Of a stretch of 64,000 nucleotides of DNA, positions 8,261 to 20,759 are shown piece by piece. Position numbers and translations under genes: made by a program. The stretch is taken from the NCBI GenBank assembly GCA_037043235.1, contig JAWRVZ010000138.1:1014501-1078500 (forward strand), written 5' to 3'. Position 1 is the first letter of the stretch. The number at the start of each line of letters is the position of its first letter. This DNA comes from Rhodeus uyekii (lineage: Eukaryota > Chordata > Actinopteri > Cypriniformes > Acheilognathidae). A model generated the notes under the pieces. It was not told where the DNA came from. It did no database searches and saw nothing but the letters and a program-made list of their open reading frames with translations.

Positions 8261-11129
8261 TGCTGATGGACCAGCCACACCAGCTCAGTTGTGTTTGAGA
8301 ACATGGTCTTTAATGGTCTGCCAGCACTTTTTAAGCATGGTTACTAACAAATGTTATGTTTTGCGGTTTTCGTTTTTAGAAATGTTCACCGATATACCTA
8401 ATCTCCACATGGTAAACTAGTCTCATGGAAAAGGGGTTTATCTATCTTGTAGGTATTGTTCTAGAGTTCCCTCAGATGGAGATGAGATGCCATTGATCTC
8501 GCTGATCATTAAGGGAACGTATAGCTTTCTGTGTGACTGTTTGAATTTGTCCCTGCAGCTGTCAACTTGATGACCAACACTCGATGCTTTAATGCTTTCC
8601 CTCGTTTTCTCTCCTCACCGGTTTCCTTTCATCAGGTGCGTCTCTGTTTTCAAAGGTTTGCAATTGTGACCAAATTGTAAATCGCAGCCTAGTGAGAGAG
8701 TATTGAACAGAACGCTCTGCCTGAACTATATTAACTTCAAGCTCTGTGAATAAACATGTCCTGGCTCTTGACGTGTGGATAATTGAGGCTGTGTAGTCTC
8801 ATAGACACCCTCGCAAATAATTGGCTTTTCCTCTTCACCAAAACACAGGCTTGAATGTGCTGTAAGAGAGCAATAACATTACTTCACAGGGCTGGTGATG
8901 AAATAACAGCACCAGGTGTTTACACTGCATCAGAAAGGTAATATCCGGATGTTTGTTCTTACCATAAACAGCATCAGCATACTATTTACATGTAGCATAA
9001 ACAGAAATCACATGCTGTCTATAATCCAGCTGTGAATGGTAATGCTGAACTTTGCAGGGAAGAACAAGGATTATTGTGACACATTTTTATTTTTTGCCCA
9101 TACAGAAAAGATTTAGCATAGAATTTTGTAATTTAACATTTAATTGTAATTAAATAATAATATGTAATTTTAAATATAATATTAAATATTATGTAATAAT
9201 ATGTAATTTAACTCCTTCAATGGAAATCCATCATCATCATCATCATCCAGATGAAAAATAAAACACCACAAATCTGCATGATTTGAGAGAATATTAGAAT
9301 ATAAATGTATTACTGAATAATTAATCATATTGAATTGTTTGATTGTTTTAAGGGCCAAGCACTGAATGTGTGAAGGTACTTCTTGTGTCCGCTTTTGAAA
9401 TCTATGGGCAAAATCTATTGCTCCTAGACACCTTTTTTTAACCAAATTCTGTTCAGATCATCTTCAGACTGTCAAGACAAAATAAATAAATAAATAGTAA
9501 TTTTAATATATTTAATATGATTGTGGTGTATATAGAAGACCAGGAAACAGAGTTATTTTTCAGCAACTCCATGCTCATCTTATTTACTCAAGAACGGTGC
9601 ACTCACTTTCATAACAGAACCAACTAGGAAAAAACCCAGAACCAGACTCAACCAATCAATTAATATTTAACCCTAGTCATGCATAGTGATAACCGAACAA
9701 TCAACCACCATAGAGAACACTACAATGATGCCAAACTGATTTTGAGGCTTTCACTCTGCAACGCTTTGACATATTTACCCCAAACTCTGTGCCATTGTCA
9801 CTTCACACTGACCACACAAAATTAATTTGGTAACAACGTATTACCTACCAATACGGTACCACATATTTTATTAAATAATATTAAAAGTTATTGTAATCAT
9901 GATTTTTTGTATCGTTATTAGCCATTTTGCCTAAAATAATCTAATAATGTCTGATGTAACTCATTGTAACATTGTTTTGTGTTTTGTGTTCTCATTGGTT
10001 TGTGTTCTTTATATGGACATTGCCAAAGAATCCAGTGCGAATACGTATTTTAAATATAAATTACTTTATATATACTTGTTACATTTCACGTAAGGTACTT
10101 GCACACAAACACACACTTTTAGTTGTGCCTTGCTTGCAAACAGTAAAATAAAGACATCAGAGACAAGCATTGATGTTTTGCTGTGCTATCGAAGCTGTAT
10201 TGATTCCCCTGTATTTGTTTCTCCAACACTTCTGAGATTTTAAGTAACATTTCCTTTCCAAGTAGATGTCTGAGTGCTCTTTACAGTCATGTGTCACAGG
10301 TGTGAAGACAATCAGGCAAGTTATTCTAGCCTCACAGGCACAGCCATGGCCTTTAACAAACAGGTCCACTATGGTTTCATATGGATTATTGAAACACTGA
10401 CTCGGTGAGCAGCCTCTGGGCCGAGTCTCTTCCATGACATTCAGAAGCATTTTCAGTATTGATTCCTTTCAGTGGCATTAAAAGAAAGCCAGGCCAGGTT
10501 TTTTGAATAGGATGAGCAGTATATTTTGACCACAGAAATCTTGCTGCATATATTTTGAGATGGCAAATCAATCAAAATGACTCCAAAAGGGCAGTGAGTA
10601 CTTATTCCCTGATCGATGTTCGGTCTGATGCTGTTGAATGTGATGGGCAGCACTATGCATGTTTATTTCTCAGAGTAAATGCAATGCTATTTGAAATGTT
10701 GCTCTATAGCTTGTATTTTATGTTTTATTGTTGAACTATAGCAACAATGGCTTGTACTACTCTGACTGCTCTCCAGATAGCCTTGGCTATACACTCTAGA
10801 CTAGTGTTGGATGCGGTTTGAATCTTTAGATAATACACTTTTTTTTATGTCAAAGCATTTTTCTGCAGCTGAATACAATGAACAAAAATCAACAGACATG
10901 GAAACAACTCTAGGAATTTAGTCCTATGGTTTGAATAAATATATCACAGGAAAATAAAACTTGCATAACTAATATACACTTCAAATATTATAAAAATGTT
11001 TAACATTATATATTTTAGAAAAGAAGAACAACTAAATAAATTAGCAATAGCAAAAAAACAAATTGTATTGTATCCACCAGCTGAATATGTGACATATATT
11101 TTTATATTACATACAGAAATCCACAATCT
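8261..11129. other. Intron, largely unassigned
   Basis: AT-rich intron with a short (ATC)n run at about 9227-9248 and A/T-rich low-complexity DNA near 9130-9210. A cysteine-rich reverse-strand ORF at 10157-10450 is discussed in the findings. No repeat family was recognised. Confidence 0.5.
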
Positions 11130-11510
11130 CCTTGCGAATTGTGCAATAGAGGTTGTTACAGATGGGGAGAGTCAAACAGGGTTTTACAGTAGTCATGTCC
11201 TTGTTTCAAAGAAGGGTAGTGAGCTTTGTCTCATACTAGATCTAAGACTGCTAAGCTATGCACTGGCAATGTGAATGATTCAAAATTATTATTCAAAAGC
11301 AAATTCTCTCACATCCATGTGGGGGTTGGCAAATCAATCACATAGGATTAGGTCTTAGTGCTGAAGACTCTCATGGGACCTCTTTTTGAGCCTCTAGAAA
11401 CAATGGATTTGCAAAGGTTCTCCCTTAAAACTGCACTTTTACTAGCTTTGGCACCCATGGCTGAATGGCTTACTCTTGAACGTTACCTTCACTTCCATTT
11501 TCATTAGTCT
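11130..11510 (+). pseudogene. DIRS-type retrotransposon fragment (RT and recombinase pieces)
   Basis: The + strand reads GFYSSHVLVSKKGSELCLIL followed by DLRLLSYALA, the DIRS reverse-transcriptase N-terminal motif. After a deletion, about 11380-11450 reads PLFEPLETMDLQRFSLKTAL, matching the tyrosine-recombinase N-terminal region of fish DIRS elements. Frames are broken and no termini are seen. Confidence 0.65.
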
Positions 11511-12435
11511 CTCTCTTGTGTGTGTGTGTGTGTGTTTCTATTTTTCTATTTTTCTGTCTCTTCTTCACCAGGTGTTCTACTGTTATAAATAGATCTGTCC
11601 TCAGCTTGTTGCTAAACAACTACGGTATTGTCATTTTTTTGTTATTTTTTTTTTGCACGGGATTTAAATGTATTTTAGTCAGGGTTTGTTCACTCAAATA
11701 ATAATAATAATATAATAGCAATAATAATTTACTCACCCTCATGTTGTTCATGGTTACATTTATTTTTAAAACACAAGTTAAGATATTTTAAATGCAATTA
11801 ATAGGTTTCTGTCCCTCATTGACAATCCACGCAACTACCACTTTTTCACTTCAAAAGTTTGTGAAGAGATCATAAAACTAATCCATGTTCATTGAGCAGT
11901 TTAGTCCCAATTTTATGAAGATACTTGATGAATTTATGTGATGAAAAGATTGGATTTACTTTTTGTATTCAAAGCATTACATTAGGATAGCGTGTTGTTA
12001 TTGCTAAATCTTCAAGTGACTTAATATCCAAGATTAAACAAAATGTATTTCTTAATGATGTCAGGGTTCTTCCACATTCTGTCTAGTCTTTTCTTGGTGT
12101 TATGACAGAGCTCTGACACTACCGTAATGTTTCGTGTTTTGCGTGTGTGCACGTGGCTTCGAGGGTTGCAAAAAAGCATCGAGATAACCGTTTTATCAAG
12201 ATAACCCATACAACATATATTACATATATTGACATATTTTCCCACATACAACCTGCAGACGCAGATAATCCACATGCTCATATATCCAGCGGGCTTTGGG
12301 TTTTGTGTAAAAAATCGTTGGTATAACCCGCACCCATAGATTGATGAACTTTTTTGTGTAAGATCATACTAAAAAACGATACTCGATACTCCATTGTTGA
12401 CGGGGAGACGGGCAACACTGCCGCTTGCAAAATGT
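11511..12435. other. Intron with a (TG)n run and short repeats
   Basis: A (TG)n microsatellite spans about 11516-11535. A piece at 11725-11850 (TTTACTCACCCTCATGTTGT) matches the interspersed repeat seen near 7.97 kb. The remainder is unassigned. Confidence 0.45.
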
Positions 12436-12538
12436 GTTTTTTAGAAAAATTAGGTGGAATTGAATAATTTCCCACGGCACACCTGACGATCTCTCACGGC
12501 ACACTAGTGTGCCGCGGAACACTGGTTGAAAAACACTG
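12436..12538 (-). mobile_element. hAT-type transposon terminus
   Basis: On the reverse strand the sequence starts at 12538 with CAGTGTTTTTCAACCAGTGT and contains the palindrome GGCACACTAGTGTGCC. This start is typical of non-autonomous hAT elements. The other end was not found. Confidence 0.55.
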
Positions 12539-12546
12539 CTCTAGAT

Positions 12547-14026
12547 CAGTGGTCCCCAACCCCCGGGGGTTGCAAGCGGCTGTGGCGCTGTAGCTTTGGC
12601 GGTGAGGAGGTGCGTTTCAAGAATGCACTTGCACTTTCTCTGCAAACGGTTCACTTACACTCACTTACAGCGCAGTATCAATGTAATAATAATAATAATT
12701 CATTACATTAATATAGCGCTTTATCATAGACACGCAAAGTCGCTTTACATGGACGGGGGGGATCTCCTCAACTGCCACCAGAGTGTAGCATCCACCTGGA
12801 TGATGCGACAGCAGCAATATTGTGCCAAAACGCTCACCACATACCAGCTTATTGGTGGAGAGGAAACCATGAAACCAGGAAGCCATGATGGACAAATTTG
12901 TTAGGATTATGCTAGGATGCCGGGGTTACACCCCTACTCTTACGAAGAACATCCTGGGATTTTTAATGACGACAGAGAGTCAGGACTGTACAGTGTCCCC
13001 ATCACTATACTTGGGTATTAGGACCCACACAGACTGCAGGGTGAGCACCCCCTGCTGGCCTCCTAACACCACTTCCAGCAGCAACCAAGTCATTCCCAGG
13101 AGTCTCCCATCCAAGAACTAACCAGCCTCAACCCTGCTTAACTTCAGTGGGCAACCAGTCTTAGGCCACAGGGTGACATTGCTGCTGATATAAATCTCTA
13201 GGAGTTTATATCAGTGCAAAAATGCACTGCAAGTGTCATTTCTAGACTAAAGTTGAATATTGCTACCTGGGTTGAAGTTAAAAGTTAAAGTCCACTTTAA
13301 CTTAAAATACATCTGCATCGTTAGCAATTAACATTGTTCTTGAATTTCTTTGGATCTCTGGATTATGTCTAATTTTGGAAGATCTTTTGGTCAGCTTCAC
13401 TCTGTCAGGTAGGACCTATTTAAGTGATTTGTGTGGTAGTAATCAGGCTTGGATGTGGCTGGAGAAACTCAGGTTATTTTTTAACTGGGGAAAACACTTT
13501 TTCACACATGGCCATGTAGGTGTTGTTGTGGAAATGTATTTATCTTATGGGATCAATCACTTTAGAGAGATCCTGAAAGGTATAGCAGTCAATTTATTCT
13601 TACAAGAATGCAAAACAGAGGGTGTCTGTCCTGAGAAGGCAAAGAGCAGTGCCTCTCAGGCAGCTTATATCTCTTTCAAAAGTTACATTAGTTAGTTACA
13701 CAAGTATCAAAACAGTCTAAGCTAGTGCGCACAGTTCTGTTCCTTTCTCAGCTGCACGTGCTAGATGTTTTCCTGTTGGCAGATACTCACACATACACAC
13801 GTACTTCTTTCATTGAAACATTCATCCGAAACTTCGAACATATGGTTCTCTGTTTCGGCCTAAGCATTAATTACTTTACTAAGAAAAGTTGTTAAGCAAC
13901 TTTTTTTGTTGGGGGTAAGGGGCGATCTACCTGTCGTCCGAGGGCAGAAGTAACGTAGCGATCGAGCCATATGCAGCCATTAAAAGAGCCATATATGGCT
14001 CGCGAGCCATAGGTTGCCGACCCCTG
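12547..14026. mobile_element. Probable non-autonomous hAT element, or two hAT ends, around a SINE
   Basis: The left end at 12547 reads CAGTGGTCCCCAACC and the right end, read inward from 14026 on the reverse strand, is CAGGGGTCGGCAACC, matching at 12 of 15 positions. The right end also carries the palindrome GAGCCATATATGGCTC (13986-14001) common in hAT termini. The 8-bp flanks differ (CTCTAGAT left, ATTTAAAC right), so the two ends may belong to different insertions. The interior contains a 5S-derived SINE and about 700 bp of unassigned sequence (13195-13930). Confidence 0.5.
12690..13185 (-). mobile_element. 5S-rRNA-derived SINE (SINE3-like)
   Basis: Read on the reverse strand, the head at about 13075-13185 resembles 5S rRNA, including GTTAAGCAGGGTTGAGGCTG and TTCTTGGATGGGAGACTCCT, which cover the internal RNA polymerase III control region of the 5S gene. 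The body follows, and the tail at 12690-12730 contains the TATTAATGT...AGCGCTTTAT motif shared with fish LINE 3' ends. Vertebrate 5S-derived SINEs (SINE3) have this design. Confidence 0.8.
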
Positions 14027-15355
14027 ATTTAAACATTAACTTTTCCAGTCAAGACTAACTGATTCATGATTTATTATTGATTTATTACCATATCCGTATT
14101 CAGAAATGATCATTTTAGTACACTGGACAGGCAATAATAAAAATAAATAAAAAATAAACTAAACAATTTTTTCAGGCAAATTTTCCCGGTGTTTCTAATG
14201 GTCAGTCTTGGCCTGTACCCAAAGTCAGTTATGAAGAGGTTGTGCAATATCTAGTTCACACCATGGAACATACAACCGTAATATGTTATTGTGACGACTC
14301 GTGTCGTCAGTCGGCAACTTTCCTCGTTCGTGGGTGACTCCGCCTTCCTGTGATTTGCATCAGTGACACCTGTGGCCAACTTCCCTTTCTCCTCATTAAA
14401 AAGAAGCGAGACTGATGGCAGAGCGCGGCCATAACTAATGTCTCATTCCCTACTTGTCAGGGAAAAGAAGGGACTTGCACTAGAGGAACTAGTTACTAGC
14501 AAAACATATATACAATTAAAAATAATTTAAAAACCTGAAACTGCACATTGCATAAGCACATTGCATAACTATGTTGTCATAAATGATTGATCATATACTT
14601 TTTTGACAGTGTGGGTATGATGTGATGCTTTGCACATCTGATGTTCTGCCTTTCTGCACATCAGGTCCTTCATCACCTTTCTTAGCAAGAGCTTTCTCCC
14701 ATGATTTCTCATTTTCTCCATTCTGAGAGGCATCCCGGTTGTTCCAAATTTCTTCCATTTAAAAATAATGGAGGCTATTGTGCTCTTGGGAACTTACAAT
14801 GTAGCAGACTTTTTTTATTGCCTTCTACACTTCGACAGTTTTGTTTTTGAGCTGAGAGGCAGTTGCTTTTGCTTTTGGTTTGGTATGCATTTAAAGTTGT
14901 TAGAACTTAAATAGACAGGTTTGTAAATTCTGTCACATTTCTCATCAAACACAAATGCGTTTTGCCCTCACATTGCTCTCGCTATGCATACCATGCTTCC
15001 ACTTTAACTTACATGAAGAAACCAGACGTATTAAATAATTAATTTCATAAATTTGTATAACAATCCCCAGCCAAAACTTCACGACAGCCCTATCATTAAC
15101 AATACATCCGCAGGCTTTTAAATTATTGTTTATACCAGGGGTTTTCAAACTGTCATCTCAAGAACCCCAAGGGGCCTTAGGGACGTGCTAAAGGATCCAT
15201 GGAAAAGTTTAGAGAAAAACTGTGCAATAAAACGTAAAAACATTAAATAAGTAAATTGGCTAAAATAAAATATTAATAAAAATCTTAATACGGTACTGTA
15301 ATGATAAACAGATTATGATTCACAAAATTAAATTACTCACAGCTCGATTGGCATT
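14027..15355. other. Intron with fragments of transposon ends
   Basis: At about 14290-14480 a GC-richer stretch beginning TGTGACGACTCGTGTCGTCA looks like an LTR fragment. At 14640-14950 there is diverged DNA-transposon-like sequence on the reverse strand. At about 15135 CAGGGGTTTTCAAACTGTC resembles a hAT terminus. None of these can be completed. Confidence 0.35.
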
Positions 15356-15359
15356 TTCC

Positions 15360-15960
15360 AGAGAACACCAGAATTCATGTCTGTCATGGATGAGAGCAGG
15401 TTCATATTGGAGCACATGTGACAGAAAGAGTCTGGAGATGCCATGGGGAACATCATCCAGCTTGAGTGGTGTGGTAGTGGGTCAGTCGTGGTCTGGGGAC
15501 CAATATCCTTGGAGGGTCACACAGATCTTCACGAGCAGCCAATGGTTCCCTCACTGCTGTTAGGAAATGGGATGAAATCCTCAGAGCCATTGTTGGACCT
15601 AATGCGGTTGCAGAGGCTCTGGGTTCCTCCTGATGCATGATATGTGCTGGAGTGTGTAGGCAGTTTTTGGATGATGAAAGCACTAAAGTCATTGACTGGC
15701 CGTCATGTTCCCCAGAACTGAATACCATTTAGATCTGCTGGGACATTATGTATCAGAGCATCCGAAGTGTCGAGTTCAGCACAGACTGTCCAGGATCTCC
15801 TTGATTCCTTGATACTGGTCTGAGAGAAGATCAGGCAACCATCCTCCATCTCATCAGGAGTCAGATGTTGTTATGAGTGCATACGAGCACATGGAGGCCG
15901 AACACACGACTGACTGACATTACGAGCTGCTGTCATGAACTTCATCCACGTTGGATCAGC
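15360..15960 (+). pseudogene. Tc1/mariner-type transposase relic
   Basis: The + strand reads SGSVVVWGPISLEGHTDLHE, the conserved GSVMVWGGIS strand of Tc1-like transposases. About 200 bases later, in a shifted frame, it reads CRQFLDDESTKVIDWPSCSP and ELN, the region around the second catalytic Asp and the SPDLNPIE box. Stops and frameshifts break it at several points and the final Glu box is mutated. No inverted repeats were located. Confidence 0.75.
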
Positions 15961-17853
15961 TTGTAAAAGATTTTTAGAGTCCAGCCCTTAGTCGCTTGAC
16001 TATTTTAGCTTACAGCGACTGTTGTCACATCATATTTTTGATTTAAGTGTTCCCTTCTTTCAGCTTTTCTTTCTTTTCTCCAATTTTACATCACAAGCAG
16101 GACTCGAGCATCGTTAATTTGTGGATCACCACACACATGTGCATTTTGAAACATCAGAATGCACACACAAATCCACATTAAATTTGACTGCATCCACCAT
16201 CTTTTCAAGCCACCTTGACTAATCATAGCCCATTCTTGCTACAAAAAAATCATGTTTTCTATTAAAATCAGGGCAGCCTCAACCTGAAATAAATTTGTTA
16301 ATTCATCTGCATATGCTTAAATAGCTTCTAATGTAAATGAATTATTTATTAGTTATAAAACAACTCTGTAAATAAAATCCTGCTTTGCAATATTTTACTT
16401 ACAAATGAGTTACCTATTGATTAATTTGAATTCTGCAAAGCAATTTCTAGAACAAAGTCCGTACGGACAGACACTGACTGACCTGCCATGTCAGGTTTTG
16501 TTGATTAGGAGGGAATAAACTCAGGTGTCTTCTATTAATGTCAAATTGGACATAAAAGTAAGACTGTACATTACTGTTATTTTACCACTTTTACAACGTA
16601 TACATGCAAACCATTTTTCAGGTCATTTAATGTGTTGGAAGATCCATGCCCTCTGTCCTGGTGTATATTTGTTCCCATGAATTTATTTAACAGACTATCA
16701 GTAAAGATATAGCTATATCACACAACTAAGAGTGTGGTGCTTTTTTTTCTACGACATCTTTATGAAGCAAGTATTAATATTTCAATTATTTATTTAAATA
16801 AATAAAAAAACAACCATTCAGTGCCTTAAAAAATGTCTTGTTGTAGACATTCAGATCTCAATTTGACAATTTGAGAGTTGTGCCCAAGCTTCCTTTAGTA
16901 GTTTGAAAATGTCACTTTAGAACTAGCAAGGACGGCTTGCTTCAGTGAAGATAGTGGTGTAGAGTTTTATGAGTGAGAAAGAGAGAGATAGCATGTGATT
17001 AACTGTGTCTGGAATAACTTTGATTCTTTAGGTCAAGTCATGAATTTATAAAAATAATAAATCAGTTTGCCACATCTTGTCACTGGATGACAACAATGAA
17101 GATGAAGAAATAAAACAAGTCTTTGAAGAAATTAAGAAATAAAAAAAAAAATATTTTAATAATCCACGCTGTAAAAGCCAACACAACGGAAACACTGAGA
17201 CCTGAGAAAGAAACACAAACTGAACCAAACTTAAATAGGGGAGATTATGACAAGCACACACCTGAACACAATTACGAATCAAATCTGTGACTGTGACAAT
17301 GTCAACCATCTTCATCCCTTTGTCTACTGTAACACATAATGGGTTGCTATTGTGTTTGAAGGACACAATTAGTAGTAAGTTAACAGAAACAACAACAACA
17401 ACAAATTTAACCAGTTCAAATCATCAAAATTAAACCATCATTATTACCACTATTAACAAAAACTAAAACACTAATACTGTTCAAATACAGAAAAATTAAA
17501 TAAGTCACAAATTTTTTTGAAGGAATTATATGAAGAGTTTTTAAATACCAAATACACTGAATCTGGAATTCAAATGATTACTTTTCTTTTATAACTCCCT
17601 CTCCTCTGCCAATGATGCTCATGGTGTTGTCTGTGGACTTCATTTTCAGCAGTTATTGCCAGCAGTCATCAAAGTGGGCCTGCTCTCTTGACCTCTCTGA
17701 CTCTGTTGCCAGAGCTTGAATAAATTTGGCTACAACTTGTGAATAAAATAAAGGCCATTCTCTTTGAAGACCTTAGATCTCTTTAGCTGCTCAACATAAT
17801 CTTTATTTATGACTTCCCTAAAACCAGCATCATAATTTATCAGGCTGTCTAGT
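15961..17853. other. Intron, unassigned
   Basis: AT-rich intron with small A/T runs. Nothing recognisable. Confidence 0.5.
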
Positions 17854-19050
17854 TGTCACAGTACTCAGAGGCAGACAGACGAAGAGGAATTTCGTGATAA
17901 AGTAAATTCCTTTACTGACAGAAAACTCAGGGATAACACTCGATGTAACGTAGACAGTAACCGACAAGGGAATGAACCAAAACAGGCAGACTATATACAC
18001 ACAATGAGGAAGCTAAACAGGAACACCTGAACACAATCAAACCAATTAGACACCATGGAAACAAATGAAAACACAGACAAGTCTACAAAACATAAGACCC
18101 CCACTCGGGAAGGTGCATCCTCGCACTGATTAATTTTTTCCACCTGAGGAGGGACGGGGCTTTGGAGGTGGGCGTAGTGCTGGAAACCGATAAGGACAAC
18201 AAAGATTAGTCTGGGGAAATCACCATGGTGGTGCCCATGGTGGGAGGAGCCAGGGTGAAGCTTTGGGCAGAGAACCCGGGAGCCGATCGACAGGGGTGGA
18301 ACCAAGGTGTGTGAAGGAACCGGTGAAGCAGAGAAGCTGATGCACCAGGGTACCTTTGATGACCTTGAAGCCCGAGGCTGAGCTGCTGGTTCGCGGAACA
18401 GAGATGGAGACAGGGATTCAGCCGACCTCAACGATGCTGGGGCAAATGAGGATTGCAGGGAGGTTGGAGGAAGGGAGGAGCCCGATGAATCTTTAGGGGT
18501 GTAGGCATCGCCAAAACCCCAGAAGTCTGTGGCGGAAGCTGAGCAACGACCAACGGCGGCTAACCTGGAGATACGAGTGAGTCCGGCAGAGTTCAGGGTA
18601 GATGGACCACAGAGGCAACGAGGGAGTACAGAGCCAAAACGAGGTTGATGGGGTGACGGGTCAAGATGGGGACCTGGGATTGGAGGTCATTTGTGTAGCC
18701 AGGGACTCGGTCTCACACTGAAATGGTGTAAGGGAAGCCCGAGGAAGAGCTGATGAACTTCACGGCACAAGTGGTGAGGTTAGAGCTGAGGGTTTCAATG
18801 ACACCGGTGGAGCCGATGGATCCAGGGGGCTGGCCATGACCAGCAGGGAAGATGGGACCAGGGAGTCAGAAAGGAGCATAGATGGAAGCATAGGCGGAAC
18901 CAGAACATCCAAATAAATTTCCAGATGGGACATGAGCATGAGGATTTGGGGGTGGGGATCTAGGTGGAGCTGAATCCACGGACCATTGATCCATCAGGTT
19001 TGAATCCCCATCTGGCTCTAACGTGAACTCCTGCCCGGTAGCGGGCTTTG
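17854..19050 (-). mobile_element. Partial LTR element: 3' LTR plus GC-rich internal region
   Basis: On the + strand 17854-18087 starts TGTCACAG and ends TACA, consistent with an LTR of about 234 bp. Just beyond it the reverse strand reads AGTGGGGGTCTTATG, a polypurine tract ahead of a 3' LTR. The region to about 19050 is GC-richer than its surroundings and resembles the internal part of other small fish LTR elements. No second LTR or target duplication was found. The ORF at 17991-18431 is a chance frame across the LTR junction. Confidence 0.5.
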
Positions 19051-19201
19051 AGACGCCCTCCTAACTTTGTGTTCTGTAATTCTTTAGAAAGCCATCTATA
19101 CACTGTTGCTTAACTGGAGACCAATATACTTATACAGGTTTATTAAAACAAAGAAATTTCAGAGTACAGACAGGCGTGGGTACCAGGGCAAAGAAGTCAA
19201 G

Positions 19202-19531
19202 TCACCTTTTTCTTTTGATAAAGTCTGAATGGTGCCCAGGTGGCCTGTATACAGTAGCCAGCACAAAAGTCAAACAGAAATTATTACTAACACTAGATCG
19301 TTTTACATAAAGCACCATCACTTCAAAAGAATTATATTTCAAAATAGACTTTTGAGTAGTACGGAATTTATTACTATAAATTACATAAACACCTTCTCCT
19401 TTACCTTTCAGATGAGGTTCATGTTTATAACAGTAATTTTGAGGAGTGGACTCATTTGAAGTAATGTAATCGTCTGGTTTTAGCCAGGTTTCTGTCAAAC
19501 ACAGCACATCTAGTTTATGATCTGTGATCAT
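19202..19531 (-). pseudogene. LINE ORF2, apurinic-type endonuclease N-terminus
   Basis: The frame reads MITDHKLDVLCLTETWLKPD, containing the TETWL motif of the endonuclease catalytic Glu, then HEPHLKGKGEGVYVIYSNKF and VLATVYRPPG. These are typical of CR1/L2 clade ORF2 proteins, which nick target DNA before reverse transcription. The frame ends after about 109 residues where the element is truncated. Confidence 0.8.
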
Positions 19532-19964
19532 ATAATTTACAATAAGTGCTTTTGAGGAAAGGGATCATATACTTAAGCTTTATCATTTGTTCATCAGTGT
19601 TTTATCCATTTTTATTTGTTTGTACATCAATTCAATTTTTACCCTTAAAAGGTTTTGAGAGTGTTTTTTGTATTTGCTAATTCAGGGAACAGACACAGTC
19701 TTTGTATGATGATATCTCGGTGAAAGAGTTTCTATGTGTTGGAATTTATCTGACCTCTGTGAAGTGAGACATCTAGAAGACAATCGGTTTAGCCAGTTTG
19801 TCTGCTTCCTGACCTGGGCCACAGTTAGTTAACGTTTAATTCAAAGACTTTGTGCCAAATTAGTAGAGAGAAGAGCAGCACTATCTGAGGTGGGATGAAT
19901 ACCATCTCTTTTCAACAGGTTAGGTCTGCCCCAAATTTTTTTCCAATTGTCTATGAACCCTATG

Positions 19965-20474
19965 TTATTCTGCGGTCAGCACTTTTAAGTTTACTTTGAC
20001 GTCAGGCGCTCTGGCTCCCGGCAAACATGTGACTATGGTGGCTGGAGTCTCTATTTTCACATTCCGAGTAATAGAATCGCTAATCACTAGGGTACTTTCA
20101 ACAGGTTTCTCAGAGGGTGCGTCACTGAGTGGGGAAAACACATTTGATGTTCTAATCGGAACAGAACAGTATTGTTTTGACCTGCGATTATGCCGTCTCA
20201 CAGTCACCCAGTTGCCAGTGTTGTTCTCTACAGCCAGAACCGAACAATGTACAGGGTTTGCTAAGCTAGTCGCATCCAAAGTAGTATCTAAAGCCCTTGC
20301 ATTCTTACTATCCTCGACTAAAGTTTGAACGTGTGTCTCTAATTCTGAAATCTTCTCTGTCAGCCTGACTATCTCCCTGCATTTACCACATGTAAAACCC
20401 TCACTGCTGACAGAGAATGCTAAGCTATACATGTAGGAGGAAGTGCAAGTGACAATAACAGGAGAAGATGACAT
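19965..20474 (-). pseudogene. LINE ORF1 with zinc-finger-like start and esterase-type motif
   Basis: The 169-residue frame contains FTCGKCREIVRLTEKISELE (a Cys pair followed by a short coiled coil), a polar middle with VTVRRHNRRSK, and STLVISDSITRNVKIETPAT followed by CLPGARAPDVKVNLK. The last part matches the GDSxxRN box of the SGNH-esterase-like domain found in ORF1 proteins of CR1/L2 elements such as zebrafish L2. The frame stops before the domain is complete. Confidence 0.65.
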
Positions 20475-20759
20475 GACTCACCGCGTGTATTGATTGATCT
20501 GACTCACCACAGTTATTGATGGGCTCGTAAAAAAGGGCAATCGAGAGGAAGACAAAAAAAGAGAAGAAACGCTGTTTGCACAGATGTCAGATTACTCAAG
20601 CTACCGCAATGCTAACGCATTCTGGCCCAGGATGATAACTGGCTAATCAGCCGTTTCAGATTTACAAGGGCTATCCTCCGAATCTAATTGGGTCCGAATC
20701 TAGAGAGAGAGACAGCGAGGAAACACGCAATACCCATTCCGTTAAAGGTGCTGACAACG

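Larger units (their letters stand above)
19202..20560 (-). mobile_element. CR1/L2-like LINE, 3' truncated
   Basis: This non-LTR retrotransposon lies on the reverse strand with ORF1 at 19965-20474 and the start of ORF2 (endonuclease) at 19202-19531. The spacer at 19540-19900 is closely repeated on the + strand at 53040-53230, so both belong to one family. Sequence 3' of the endonuclease is missing. Its upstream end abuts the Harbinger relic. Confidence 0.75.

Noticed and set aside
13075..13185. A functional 5S rRNA gene
   Set aside because: It is diverged from 5S rRNA and continues into a SINE body with a LINE-like tail.
12547..14026. A single intact hAT element
   Set aside because: The terminal repeats are similar but the 8-bp flanks differ, so I only call it probable.
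14640..14950. A second Tc1 element on the reverse strand
   Set aside because: Some phrases resemble transposon non-coding sequence, but no transposase motif or terminus could be confirmed.
17991..18431. 146-codon reverse-strand ORF
   Set aside because: It crosses the boundary of an LTR and the GC-rich internal region and shows no domain.
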